Origin: Thecamonas trahens ATCC 50062
Lineage: Eukaryota; Apusozoa; Apusomonadida; Apusomonadidae
Length of the DNA: 64,000 nucleotides
Direction: 5' to 3'
NCBI RefSeq assembly: GCF_000142905.1
Contig: NW_013657676.1
Location: 168,021-232,020, forward strand
The number at the start of each line of letters is the position of its first letter. Position 1 is the stretch's first letter. Shown here one piece after another: positions 31,001 to 40,598 of the stretch. A program made the position numbers and the translations under genes. The notes beneath the pieces were generated by a model, which ran no database searches, was not told where the DNA came from, and saw nothing but the letters and a program-made list of their open reading frames with translations.

Positions 31001-31652
31001 CGACAACATGGTGCTGCAGCCGTACTCGGTTGACCACTCGCTTGCACGCGTTGCCTTTGACCTCTCGTACTTTTTCTTTCTCGTCGTCATCTTTCTCTCC
31101 ATCTTCCTCGGCATCATCACCGATACCTTTGGAGAGCTCCGCGCCCGCCGCAACTATCTGCAGAACGAGATCCGCAACCACTGCTTTGTGTGCGGGGTTG
31201 ACCGTTCGCGGCTGATGCGCGACGGCAACGGGTTCTCCACACACGTCTCGTCGGAACACAACATTCGCCACTACATGTTCCTCATCTCCTACCTCCGCGA
31301 GCTCCCGCTGCTGCAGCAGAGTGGCGGCGAGGCGTACATAGCCCGCAAGATCCTGGTCTACGACACCTCGTTCTTCCCCGAGCAGCGCGCCATGTGCTTT
31401 GAGCGCTCTGCGCAGCGCGACACTGTCGAGCTGTGGGAGCTGGCCGCCAAGGTCGACGACGTCCGCAACGACCACGACCGCATGCTCGCCGAGGTCCGCC
31501 GCTACTGTGCCGCCCTTGAGCAGGCCCAGCTCCGCGCCAAACGTGAGCAAGACACCGACCTGGAGATCCTCCTGGCCGAGCTCCGTGTCCAGCAGGACAT
31601 GACGAGAGTTCTTGCTACACGCATCGAGTCGGCGCTGGCAGGAAGCGAGTAA
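22066..31652 (+). CDS. Inositol 1,4,5-trisphosphate receptor (one apparent frame break)
   Basis: About 3195 residues, longer than animal ITPRs (~2700). N-terminal beta-trefoil and MIR region (~30-450: PIQLQHVLSGKFIGRQGASYEL, IGLYNNLGQWLNAD, VVQLYNIEHEGFLAV, YRLRHLRSGSYLAI), then RIH/RIH-associated helical solenoids with acidic inserts (~1080-1160, 1420-1510, 2480-2560). The channel starts near residue 2770 with six hydrophobic segments; the pore filter is SGGIGDN (~2977; GGGVGD in animals), followed by IFLGIITDTFGELR and the zinc pattern CFVCG...HVSSEHNIRHY. Role: ER calcium release. The frame changes in a T4 run at 24119-24122; one extra T restores SLYVFETSRLANSLL. A 49-nt GTACGT...GCAG intron there would not restore the frame. 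The ATG follows a C18 tract and CTCCAG. Confidence 0.93.
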
Positions 31653-31660
31653 ACGCACGG

Positions 31661-34600
31661 CTACAGCCGCGGGAGCTCGATCTTGCGCACAGGCGCCGGC
31701 CGTGCCATGACCGAGTAGCCGAGATGGTCATGCGGCGCTGTCTGCGGGACCGGAGCTACTCCTGCGCCTTCCGCGCCCACCACTCTCCGGGCACTTGACA
31801 CCGCCGCCAGGGTGCTTGTCGCTCGGTTACGCGACGACGCGCCTGCTGCCGACGAGCCAGTGACAAAGTGGATACCACCGGCGCGACGGCGGTTGAAAAT
31901 TCCAGTCATCCGTGCTGGGGCATTGACTGAGTCGGCAAGCAGCTGCGAGCGCCGCGAGGCCAGGCCTGGGGCCTGGGCGAGTGCGGTCGAGCGAGCGGCA
32001 GCATAGGCGTCGAGCTGGATGTGGTCGAGGAGGGCGATGACGTAGTTGACCGAGCGAATGGACTCGAGCGCGAGCTGCGACTTGGAAGACGCATTCTGCC
32101 AGCCGGCTGTCATGGCGTGCATTGAGCGCGCGGCGGCGGTGTCGCGATGAACGAGGTCTGCATCACCGCTACCAGCAGCGCCCGAGTACTCGCGCCCGAG
32201 CAACACTGCCGCTTGGGCGATTTCGTCGGTGCAGAGCGCCTCGAGCTTGCCAAGAACGACGAGGAGCGACTCGCGGAGCTGAGCCTGGAGGGAGGCAAGA
32301 TACGGCCGAGCCGGGGCGTGGACCATGTCGTCAACGAGTGCGGCGTCGGCGGCAGCCGAGCTGGGCGCGCCGCGGAGGAGCCGGGTGAGGGCAAAGCGCG
32401 AGACTTTGCTCTGGACGTCGAGCGCGACGGCAAAGGTAACGACGACGACGGCAGCAACGAGGACGGCAATGGCGATGATCAAAAGCGCCGACTCTTCCGA
32501 CGACGTCATCGAATCCGAGTGGAAGACCAGACCAATGGCAAGGAGGAAGAACGAGAGCGCCATACCGATCGACTCGAGGCCGTCAAGCACTTGCGAGACA
32601 AACGGGTGGGCAAAGACTTGAAGGAGGCCAAAGCCGAGAAAAACAATGATGCCCGCCGCAGCCTTCCACACTGGATCGACCGGGAGGATACCGGTGACGG
32701 CAGTGACCGCCAGCTTGCGAAGAAAGATGACGAGCTCCCACCAAAAGTAGTCGCGGTCGTACTTGTAGCACATGACACCGTAGCGCCTGCGGAAGGCCTC
32801 CGAGTCCAACTCGAGGGCATGCCTCCGCATTGTGTGCCAGTACCAGATCGGGACACCCGCGATCGAGACAACTAGCCCAGCACAAGCAACAAACAGCGCG
32901 CGCGCCCACTCGCCTCCGCCATCGTAGCAGGTAATGTTCTCGTAGCGAGAGAGGACATACCGCCCGTCGCTCTTGAGCTCACATTGAAGCACGTCGGTGA
33001 GCGCCGCCACTTGAGAGATGTAGAGAATGTTGACAAGGACGGTAAAGGTGGAGATGAAGCCGTCGACGCCGCAAGCAACCAAGACGTCTCCTCGCGAGAG
33101 CGACGGAGGAGATGGTGGCGACAGCATCGACTTTGACGCTGGCTCTGGCTCTGGCTCGGGCTCTGGCTCCGACTCCTCCATCTGCTCCTCGGCCTGACCA
33201 AGCTCGACAAGCTCGGTATCAGCGATGGGTGGCCCATGGGCATTTGCCTGCAACGGGCTATATGCCGGTGCAACTGCGGACTGTGGATGAGCTCCAGGCG
33301 AGCGGGTGCAGCACCGGGTCCGGATGGCAGCGACAATGGCGAAAGCGACGAGCCAGATGACGGCGAAAAAGGCCGGGAGCGCGACCTTGAGTGCAGTGAT
33401 GCCAACAAGGCCGAGGCCATCAATGGTGCACGGAAGGGAAATGAGGTCGAGGTTAAGCGAAAAGGCTGAAAAGACGGTGAACATGGCGGTGAGCGTCGAC
33501 GGCCACTCTAGGTCTACGTTGGCAAAGACGCCCATGATCTGGACAAAGTTGGCGGCGACTGAAAGCGAGGCAAACCAGCGCTTGAGAAAGACAAGGAGCA
33601 GAATGAGGGCAAAGAGGCCGACCGACCACAGCGCCCTGCTACCTGCGGACGGACAGATCTCGCACGCGCCTCGGTATTGGTAGTAGCCGGGAAGACAGAG
33701 CGCGCAGAGCTCGCCGGTTGCACCGGCCTTGCAGCTACCGTCTCCGGCGCAGTTGCGACAGGTGACAAATGTGCCTGGCGAGGCAACCGATGCCGCAAAG
33801 CCAGGCAGTGCCACCGGGTAGGGCGACGAGTTGTTGCAGCTGGCGAATGGCGGGCAGGCACCGCAGACTGGGACATCGCGTTCGACAGCCCGCTTCGGGC
33901 CACACACATCGCTGTTCCCATCCCAGCTTGCGGGCGAACCGACGAGCAGCAGTGAGGCCCCACAGTTTCCGCTCCACGGCTCGCCTCGGAACGAAAGATT
34001 GGCGAGGAGCGGGAGGCCAGCAACCGTGCCGGCATCTGCGGGGTTGCTCGTCAGTAACGGGAGCAGGTCAACTTGAGCCGGAGCCGACAGCAGGAGTGCA
34101 GAGCCGGGTCGGACAATCGCCGTCGCCGCCGGCGGTGATGAGACAAGACGCAGCAACGCGCCGCTGCTGGGAACATTGCCGACCATCTCGTAGCCCGAGA
34201 TCCAGACTTCGGCGGCGGCAGTAGCGTTGCCGACGGCGATGACAACCGGTCGCGGCGGGCCAAACATGCCCCAGACCGGCGACGCTAGCGCGTTTGACGC
34301 CCGTGTACTTCCGCTCGCCCTGCCGATGACGGGCGGCATGTACTCGCCGTCCAGCGGCGCGGCGTAGACCAACGGCGCGGCGTCGAGGGCACGGACTAGC
34401 GTCAACTCGACCGACAAGTCGTAAGGCGCGGCGGAAGAGGCCGCCAGCGCTGAGCTGTTGAAGAGCGCTAGACCAGAGATCCAGCCGTCAAAGAACGCGT
34501 CGGTGGTACCCGAGCTCGGCGCGTCGAGACAGCCCAGCGAGAGTGAGAAGGCACCCGGCCCGATCGCCCACGAGAAGCCCGCGTCCGCAGTGACAGCGGC

Positions 34601-35116
34601 ATCGCCTTTGTCGTCGACTATCAGACTCAGTGTCTGGCTAGCCGGCGACCAGCTGATGACAACATGGATCCAACGGAAAGGACCAGCAGCGAGCGCGGCC
34701 TTGGAGGCGACGAGGGTGCAGCTCGAGCCGGAGAACGGCAGCGGGTCGGCGGCTCCGCCGCGCCAGCTCTCCACAGCAGGACATGCTCCAATGGCGGCGA
34801 GCAGCCTGCCCGATGGAGTGAGGCCCACGACGAAGCCGGCCGGAGTGTGGGCGGCGGCCACGGCGAGGCGGTCACTGGGAAGGGCGCGCGGGCGGAGCCA
34901 GAGTTCGACGAGGGCATTGCTGAGCGGGTCGACGAGGGTCGGGACAGCCGGAACAACGTCAAGAGCGAGGCAAGACATGTTCGCCGCCACAAACGAGGCG
35001 CCCGGCGCCCATCCGCCGGCCACGGACTCTGCCACGGCGTAGGGAAGGTGTCCTGAAGCGAGAGCGAGGGCGAGGGCGAGCAGGACGAGGGCGGGATGTG
35101 CCCCATGGCGGGGCAT
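31661..35116 (-). CDS. Large multi-pass surface receptor with LamG-like ectodomain
   Basis: 1151 residues. Signal peptide (MPRHGAHPALVLLALALALAS), then a concanavalin/LamG-like sandwich (~45-230: VELWLRPRALPSD, FRWIHVVISWSP, FFDGWISGLALFN). A cysteine-rich GCC2/GCC3-type segment follows (~410-495: CGACPPFASC, CRNCAGDGSCKAG, LCALCLPGYYQYRGACEICPS). From ~500 there are about eight hydrophobic helices in a TRP-like C-terminal module (NFVQIMGVFANVDLEWPS, LNLDLISLPCTI, YDRDYFWWELVIFLRKLAV). An EPEPEPEPEP tract lies in one loop; the cytosolic tail is Ala/Ser-rich. The same membrane module ends the receptor at 47.6-53.9 kb, so they are paralogues with different ectodomains. Ligand and function unknown; plasma membrane by inference. 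Confidence 0.8.
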   Translation of the reverse strand: MPRHGAHPALVLLALALALASGHLPYAVAESVAGGWAPGASFVAANMSCLALDVVPAVPTLVDPLSNALVELWLRPRALPSDRLAVAAAHTPAGFVVGLTPSGRLLAAIGACPAVESWRGGAADPLPFSGSSCTLVASKAALAAGPFRWIHVVISWSPASQTLSLIVDDKGDAAVTADAGFSWAIGPGAFSLSLGCLDAPSSGTTDAFFDGWISGLALFNSSALAASSAAPYDLSVELTLVRALDAAPLVYAAPLDGEYMPPVIGRASGSTRASNALASPVWGMFGPPRPVVIAVGNATAAAEVWISGYEMVGNVPSSGALLRLVSSPPAATAIVRPGSALLLSAPAQVDLLPLLTSNPADAGTVAGLPLLANLSFRGEPWSGNCGASLLLVGSPASWDGNSDVCGPKRAVERDVPVCGACPPFASCNNSSPYPVALPGFAASVASPGTFVTCRNCAGDGSCKAGATGELCALCLPGYYQYRGACEICPSAGSRALWSVGLFALILLLVFLKRWFASLSVAANFVQIMGVFANVDLEWPSTLTAMFTVFSAFSLNLDLISLPCTIDGLGLVGITALKVALPAFFAVIWLVAFAIVAAIRTRCCTRSPGAHPQSAVAPAYSPLQANAHGPPIADTELVELGQAEEQMEESEPEPEPEPEPASKSMLSPPSPPSLSRGDVLVACGVDGFISTFTVLVNILYISQVAALTDVLQCELKSDGRYVLSRYENITCYDGGGEWARALFVACAGLVVSIAGVPIWYWHTMRRHALELDSEAFRRRYGVMCYKYDRDYFWWELVIFLRKLAVTAVTGILPVDPVWKAAAGIIVFLGFGLLQVFAHPFVSQVLDGLESIGMALSFFLLAIGLVFHSDSMTSSEESALLIIAIAVLVAAVVVVTFAVALDVQSKVSRFALTRLLRGAPSSAAADAALVDDMVHAPARPYLASLQAQLRESLLVVLGKLEALCTDEIAQAAVLLGREYSGAAGSGDADLVHRDTAAARSMHAMTAGWQNASSKSQLALESIRSVNYVIALLDHIQLDAYAAARSTALAQAPGLASRRSQLLADSVNAPARMTGIFNRRRAGGIHFVTGSSAAGASSRNRATSTLAAVSSARRVVGAEGAGVAPVPQTAPHDHLGYSVMARPAPVRKIELPRL

Positions 35117-35488
35117 AGGTGCGGCAGGGGGGTTGGGGGGGGTTGGGGGGGGGGTGGGGGGGTTGGGGGGTTGGGGAGAGGCGACGTCTGCCCGGGTGAA
35201 AGGTGGAGGGGGACGGCGCCAGAGGGAGAAGCGAACGAAACGAACGAACGAGTGAACGAATGTGCGGATGAACGGGCGAGCACATTAGTAGTCATTGGCC
35301 AAATGGCGGGAGACACTGGCAGGCAGAGGGCGGGCAGAGGGCAGGCAGCGGGCGGGCAGGCAGAGGGCGGGCAGGCAGCGGGCGGGCAGGCAGAGGGCGG
35401 GCAGGCAGAGGGCGGGCAGACGGGGTTTGCACCTCACCCCCACCTCCACCACCCTCGCCCACCCCACGACTCCCCAAGACCCCACTTT
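35117..35488. promoter_or_regulatory. Divergent region with GAAC-rich array and 15-bp minisatellite
   Basis: 372 bp between the receptor (-) and armadillo-like gene (+). It has poly-G near 35128-35172, a CGAACGAA-rich stretch (35228-35262) and the 15-bp minisatellite at 35327-35419. The reading frame stays open upstream of 35489, but its product would be the minisatellite and is taken as leader. Confidence 0.5.
35327..35419 (+). repeat. 15-bp minisatellite, ~6 copies
   Basis: Unit close to CAGMGGGCGGGCAGG (M = A or C), alternating CAGAG and CAGCG variants. Because the unit is a multiple of three, it would read as a Gly-Gly-Gln-Ala-(Glu/Ala) repeat if translated in frame with the downstream gene. 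Confidence 0.85.
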
Positions 35489-36706
35489 ATGTCCGCATAC
35501 CCGTTCAACACGACCGGGGGTGCCTTTGCGCCGCCTCCGGTCTCGGCGGCAAACACGTCGCCGGCACCGAGCTCGCCGTCACCGCGGGTGTCACGGACGA
35601 CGTCCAAGGCATCGATGCGCTCGCTGCGCGGACGGCGGTCGGTAGGCTCGTCGAACTTTGCCTCGCTGATTCCGCGTCGACGGTCATCGCGGATGGGCAT
35701 GTCTCTGGCTGGGCGCCCGGGTAAGACGGCGGCGGCGGCTGCAGCTGCACGGGTTCGCGCACCGGCCAAGGCCACGGTTGCGGCGGGCCTGGGCGGCGCC
35801 GGGACGGCATTTCTGCGGTCCGAGGCACGGGAGGCACGCCAGCGCAAGGACGCCGAGGCTGCTAGGCTGGCGGCGGCCGAAGCGGCCGGCGATATGCCTG
35901 CGGCGCCTGCCAGCTCGAGCGAGGCCTCGCGGTACGTGGCCGATGTCGACGCCGTCACGCCGATCATCCGCGGCGAGTACTCGACGGCGCAGCGGGCAGC
36001 GGCGGTGCGGAAGCTGGCCCATCTTGCTTGGCTCGGCTCCGAGTACACCCAGGTCTACGTCGGGCGCATCGGGCTCATCGGAACCATGGCGACCATTCTG
36101 GCATCGGGCGACGATGTAGAGCTCAAGCTCGCCACCCTACAGGCCCTCTCGGTTGTTGTCCGCGGCTGCCGCCCGAATCAGGAGCGAGCCCGCAAGGTCC
36201 GCATCATCCCAGCCGTCACAAAGTATCTTGACCACTCCAGAAAGGCCGTGCGCCAGTGGGCGGCGCACGCACTCTTTTTTGTACTCCACAACAACATGGC
36301 CAACCACACCGTGGCGCTGCGGACCCACTCACTCAAGCGCCTGCTCGAGCTTGCTGCTGCCGAGCCGTGGGAGGCCTTCAAGCACAACGAGGCGCAGCAG
36401 ATCCTGTACATGCTCGGCCTCGCCGACGTCGAGCCGCAGACCGGCTCGTCGTCGCGCTCGCGCCGCGCCGCGCCGCGCGACACCGACTCTTCGACCTCAC
36501 TGAATGCCTCGGCCTCACCGCGCCCTCCGACCTCACCGCGGTCGCCGGTCTCGCCGCGGTCGCCAGTCTCACCGCTCTCGCCGCGATCGCCGCGGTCGCC
36601 GCGGTCGCCCGGCCACTCTGGTCATCGCCCCATTCATAGCGTGCGCGGGCCTCGCGGTGGGCGAGCCACGCAGCTGCAGCGCAAGCGGTCGCTGCTATCG
36701 ATGTGA
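35489..36706 (+). CDS. Armadillo-like repeat protein with SPRSP tail
   Basis: 405 residues from ATG 35489 (MSAYPFNTTGG). Disordered Ser/Arg-rich N-terminus (~1-100), an Ala/Arg/Glu-rich helix (~108-135), then an armadillo-like helical domain (~150-310: AQRAAAVRKLAHLAWLGSEY, LIGTMATILASGDDVELKL, LQALSVVVRGCRPNQ, AVRQWAAHALFFVLHNN, QQILYMLGL). The tail repeats S-P-R-S-P about nine times, potential proline-directed kinase sites. No targeting signal. Role unknown; a scaffold is the usual inference for ARM proteins. Its stop is 9 bp from the MSH6 stop. Confidence 0.7.
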   Translation: MSAYPFNTTGGAFAPPPVSAANTSPAPSSPSPRVSRTTSKASMRSLRGRRSVGSSNFASLIPRRRSSRMGMSLAGRPGKTAAAAAAARVRAPAKATVAAGLGGAGTAFLRSEAREARQRKDAEAARLAAAEAAGDMPAAPASSSEASRYVADVDAVTPIIRGEYSTAQRAAAVRKLAHLAWLGSEYTQVYVGRIGLIGTMATILASGDDVELKLATLQALSVVVRGCRPNQERARKVRIIPAVTKYLDHSRKAVRQWAAHALFFVLHNNMANHTVALRTHSLKRLLELAAAEPWEAFKHNEAQQILYMLGLADVEPQTGSSSRSRRAAPRDTDSSTSLNASASPRPPTSPRSPVSPRSPVSPLSPRSPRSPRSPGHSGHRPIHSVRGPRGGRATQLQRKRSLLSM

Positions 36707-36715
36707 GACGGCATT

Positions 36716-39700
36716 TTAGTGTGAAGGCGCGGCTGCGGCCGGCGCAAGCGCGGCGGCAAGCTGCTTGAACAGCTGGCGCTGGTCGGCAGTGAGGCTCGAG
36801 TACTCGGCGCGGAAGTGGTACATGGGCGACGACGACTCAAAGTCCTGGGCAAGCTCTGTGGCCCGGGCGACGATCGAGTCTGCGACGCCGGCGAGCTTGG
36901 CCACGTTCATGCCGTACGACTTGGAGGCGACGCCTGGGGCAAGCTTGTAGAGGAAGGTCACCTCGTCAGCCTCCTCGTCGACGTAGCAAGACATGTGCTG
37001 GAGCGAGACACCCGGCGTGGTCGAGAACTCTTCGCAGAGCGCGTGGTAGTGGGTCGAGAAAAGGGTGCGAGCGCCGAGCCCGTTGAGAAGCTCCGAGAGG
37101 ACGGCGTAGGCGATCGAGTAACCGTCAAAGGTCGAGGTACCACGGCCAAGCTCGTCCATGATGACCAGCGACGACGCGGTGCCGTGCTGGAGGACGGCGG
37201 CGGTCTCGAGGAGCTCGACCATAAACGTGGATTGGCCACGCATGATGTGGTCGTGGGCGCCGATGCGGGTAAAGATGCGGTCGACTGGGGCGAGCGTCAT
37301 GACTGCGGCCGGGACGTACGCGCCCATCTGGGCGAGAATGACGGCGACGGCGACAGAGCGGAGGAGCGTCGACTTTCCGCCCATGTTGGGCCCGGTGAGC
37401 AGGATGACGCCCGGACCGTCGCCGCCGACGACCACGTCGTTGGGAATGAATGACGAGGCGATCGAGACCTTGACGCACGGATGGCGGAGCTCCGAGATGG
37501 CGAGCTGCGGGACGGACGAGGCACCGGCCTCGTGCGCCGTGACAGTCGGCAGGCACTTGGGCTCAGCGAGGGCGCGCGAAAAGGTCTTGAGCGAGATGAG
37601 GACGTCGAGGGCAGCGAGCTTGTCGATGGCGCGGCGCCAGACGGCCTGCCGGGCCTCAAATTCTCCCAGAAAGTGCTTGAGGAGCACCACCTGCGTCTGC
37701 GCAAACCGCTCGAGCACCTCGTCACGATGCGGGAGGAGCTCAGCGAGGAACGGCGACCAGTACCGCTTGACAGCCTTGGTCTGGGAGCGGAGGATCCAGT
37801 TGGCCGGGACGGTTGTCGACGCCGGGACCTGGATCTGGTATGCTTCCTTGTTGAGGTGCTTGTACTCGACTCCTGAGACGCGGAGCGAGGAGCGGACTTC
37901 CTTCAGGTGGCTCTCCAGCTTGCTGTTGATGCTCTTGATCTCAGCGTTGAGTTCGTCAAAGAGCGCGTGGACGCCCGGGCGCGGCGAGATCGAGCCCTGC
38001 TGTAGCGCCGCCTCCCAGTCAAAGGCGGCCCGAAAGTGGGCAACGCCCGCGGCGAGGTCGTCGACGCCGACGCTGAGGAGCGAGGTGAGGAGCGGCGAGC
38101 TCGCCGCCGCGGCCGCGCCCGGTGTCCCTGGCGTCCCAAACGTCGACGCCATAAAGGTCGAGACCGTCTCAAAAGCCTGCAGCAGCGCCACAAACTTGTG
38201 CATTGGACACGCCTTGGCCGCCGCCCGCGACGTCAGCCGCTCCAGATCCGGCAGGCTTTTGAGCATTCCCTCGAGCGGCGCCGCAAGGTGCTCATCGGTA
38301 GAGCGGAGGACCTCGACCGCCGCCTGCCGCGCCCGGATGTCCTCCACCTTGACCAGCGGATACGCCAGCTCGTGGCGGAAGCGCCGGCGGCCAAACGGCG
38401 TGACACAGAACTGGGTGAGCTCGAGCAGCGTGCCGCGCGTCGAGCCGTCGTGCGAGTTGTTGAGCACGTTGAGGTTGTACAGCGTCTGCCCGTCCATGAC
38501 CAGCGACGTCGACGACTTGACAATGTCGTACTCGGCAAACACGCCCTGTGCCACCAGTGACGGGCCGAGCTTGAGCTTGTCGAGGTAGTAAAAGAGCGCG
38601 CCGAGCGCCGAGCTCCGCTCGGCTGGCCCGTCCAGGAGTGCGGTCAGCTCGGCAGGCACCTCCTCGACGGACGCGGCGAGCCAGCTCGCCCGCGCGCTCG
38701 CGTCCCAAAACTGCCGCTCCGCATCGAGGAGGACAAGCGCGTCGCGCCGCGGGACGTGAACCTTGACCAGCGCCGCGACGGGCTTGGACGTCTCGCCGCG
38801 GGCAAGGAGTACCTCCTTAGGCTTGATCTGCACAAGCAGCGTCTCCAGCAGAGTCAGATGCTCGTTGTCGTTGAGTTGGGTGGCGTAGAACTTGCCGGTG
38901 GCGCAGTCGACAAAGGCGACGCCGAGAGTGTGGCTTGTCGCAGGCGCGCCGCTACCGCTGCCGTGTGCTGGCACCTCGGCAATCGCCAAGAGGTACGCCG
39001 CGTCCGGCGACGCCAGAAGCTCGTCCTCGACAAGCGTGCCAGCAGTAAGGACTTGAGTCAGCTTGCGGCGAATGAGGTTGGCGCCCTTGGCCTTGGAGCC
39101 ATCCTTGCGGGCGAGGTCCGATCCAATCTTGGTTTCGACCTGGTCGACCCGGGCGACCTTGTACCCGAGCGCCACCAGCTGGGCCGCCCACTTCTGAAAG
39201 TGCATCTCGGGCACGCCGCACATTCGCATGTTGACCCGCTCGGTGAGCTTGAGATCAAGAACCTGATGTGTGATGTCGGCATCGCCCTCAAAGACCTCGT
39301 AGAACTTGCCCTTTTTGAAAAAGACCACCGTGTCAAAGTAGTCCTTCTTGATGGCCCAGTACTGTTTCTCAAACCCAGTAAAGAGTTTGGACTTGGCATC
39401 AAAGTACTTGGGCGGGATGTAGAGCGTCGACGGATCGTAGTCGGGGTGTGACGGCCGCCGCTGTGCGCCATCGCGGACGTCAACAAGGAACGCGAACCGG
39501 TCCTTATTGGCCGCCGCAAACTTGGTCTTGCGCTCCGCGCGCTTGGCTGCCTTGGTCGAGAGCCCACCCCACGCCGACGACGACGCAGACGACGACTTGC
39601 GGACCGGCACCACATCCATCGGCACCATCGCGCTCAGTGGAAGATCGTCCGAGGAAGCCTCATCAACTGGCTCGGGGCTGGCTGCCGCCGCCTCCTCGAG

Positions 39701-40327
39701 CCCCTTGAGCGTCTCGGGATCCGCGAGCATGGCCGCGTCGGCTTCGGCTTCCTCCTCCTCGTCGGCCGCCAGCTCGGCTGGATCGAGCACAAACTCCTCA
39801 TCGTCCGAGTCGTCCGAGTCCGAGTCCACCACCCGCCGCCGCCGAGCCTTCTTACTCGCCGGATGCTTGGTTGCCACCGAGTCCGAGAACGAGCCGTCAT
39901 CACTCGCGCCACTGTCGTCGTCGTCGTCGTCGTCGTCGATACGGTACGAAACGATCTTGCGCTTGCGCGAAGGCCGCCCGGCGACCACTCGCCCAGTTCC
40001 GCCGCTTCCGGTGCTCGACGCCACCATTGTCAGAGGACGGTCGTCGTCCGAGCTCGCCTCGCTTTGCGGCCCTCTGCTCCTCCCTGCCACCGCCTTGAGT
40101 GGCGAGGGCGTGGCCAGTCCCCCGGGTGCGGCTGCTGCCGCCGCTGCATGCGCAGGCGTAGAATCATGGGCTACCGCCATGGCCACCACTTTGGCCTCTG
40201 CCCGCACCGGCGACAGCGCCTTGGCCTGCTCAGCAGCGGCACTCGTGTCCTTTGCCTCGGCCTCTCTCGGCGGGGCCTGAGCCGCTGCCGGCGGTGTCCC
40301 GAAAAACGACAGCAGCGAGCTCTGCAT
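36716..40327 (-). CDS. MSH6: DNA mismatch repair protein MSH6
   Basis: 1203 residues from Met 40327. The N-terminus is a PCNA-binding PIP box (Q2xxL5xxF8F9 in MQSSLLSFF) on a disordered tail with acidic and basic tracts (to ~300). Mismatch-binding domain I begins near 305 (PKYFDAKSKLFTGFEKQYW) and has the Phe-x-Glu wedge in KGKFYEVFE (~340), specific for MSH6 among eukaryotic MutS homologues. The ATPase has Walker A GPNMGGKS (~977), Walker B VIMDELGRGTSTFDG (~1055) and the STHYHALCEEF His loop. It pairs with MSH2 to recognise base mismatches and small loops in the nucleus. It shares a 271-bp divergent promoter with an orphan helical protein. No introns or damage seen. Confidence 0.96.
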   Translation of the reverse strand: MQSSLLSFFGTPPAAAQAPPREAEAKDTSAAAEQAKALSPVRAEAKVVAMAVAHDSTPAHAAAAAAAPGGLATPSPLKAVAGRSRGPQSEASSDDDRPLTMVASSTGSGGTGRVVAGRPSRKRKIVSYRIDDDDDDDDSGASDDGSFSDSVATKHPASKKARRRRVVDSDSDDSDDEEFVLDPAELAADEEEEAEADAAMLADPETLKGLEEAAAASPEPVDEASSDDLPLSAMVPMDVVPVRKSSSASSSAWGGLSTKAAKRAERKTKFAAANKDRFAFLVDVRDGAQRRPSHPDYDPSTLYIPPKYFDAKSKLFTGFEKQYWAIKKDYFDTVVFFKKGKFYEVFEGDADITHQVLDLKLTERVNMRMCGVPEMHFQKWAAQLVALGYKVARVDQVETKIGSDLARKDGSKAKGANLIRRKLTQVLTAGTLVEDELLASPDAAYLLAIAEVPAHGSGSGAPATSHTLGVAFVDCATGKFYATQLNDNEHLTLLETLLVQIKPKEVLLARGETSKPVAALVKVHVPRRDALVLLDAERQFWDASARASWLAASVEEVPAELTALLDGPAERSSALGALFYYLDKLKLGPSLVAQGVFAEYDIVKSSTSLVMDGQTLYNLNVLNNSHDGSTRGTLLELTQFCVTPFGRRRFRHELAYPLVKVEDIRARQAAVEVLRSTDEHLAAPLEGMLKSLPDLERLTSRAAAKACPMHKFVALLQAFETVSTFMASTFGTPGTPGAAAAASSPLLTSLLSVGVDDLAAGVAHFRAAFDWEAALQQGSISPRPGVHALFDELNAEIKSINSKLESHLKEVRSSLRVSGVEYKHLNKEAYQIQVPASTTVPANWILRSQTKAVKRYWSPFLAELLPHRDEVLERFAQTQVVLLKHFLGEFEARQAVWRRAIDKLAALDVLISLKTFSRALAEPKCLPTVTAHEAGASSVPQLAISELRHPCVKVSIASSFIPNDVVVGGDGPGVILLTGPNMGGKSTLLRSVAVAVILAQMGAYVPAAVMTLAPVDRIFTRIGAHDHIMRGQSTFMVELLETAAVLQHGTASSLVIMDELGRGTSTFDGYSIAYAVLSELLNGLGARTLFSTHYHALCEEFSTTPGVSLQHMSCYVDEEADEVTFLYKLAPGVASKSYGMNVAKLAGVADSIVARATELAQDFESSSPMYHFRAEYSSLTADQRQLFKQLAAALAPAAAAPSH

Positions 40328-40598
40328 GACCTTGGTCGTCGAGCGGTGTGGTGTGGCCGTCGCCCTGTTTGTGGTCGTCCAGCTCGCGGGGAATGAATGA
40401 ATAGCGGCGAATCCGAATGATCGAATGACATGATGAAGGGGGAAAAGGGAGGAGGGCAGTGGGCGAAAAAAGGTCGTGGTTTTCGCCTCTCCCTCCACCT
40501 CTACAAGGCCGTCACCCCGGGGCCAATCATACGGTAGCACCCTTCTCCCGCACACCTGTTGCAGCGATTGTCTCGCCTGGTTGTGCTGGGAGAGAGCC
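40328..40598. promoter_or_regulatory. Divergent promoter, MSH6 / helical protein
   Basis: 271 bp between start codons. It holds a GAATGAATGAATAG / GAATCCGAATGATCGAATGA stretch (about 40391-40428) resembling the GAAC-rich arrays in two other divergent promoters of this window. Confidence 0.45.
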
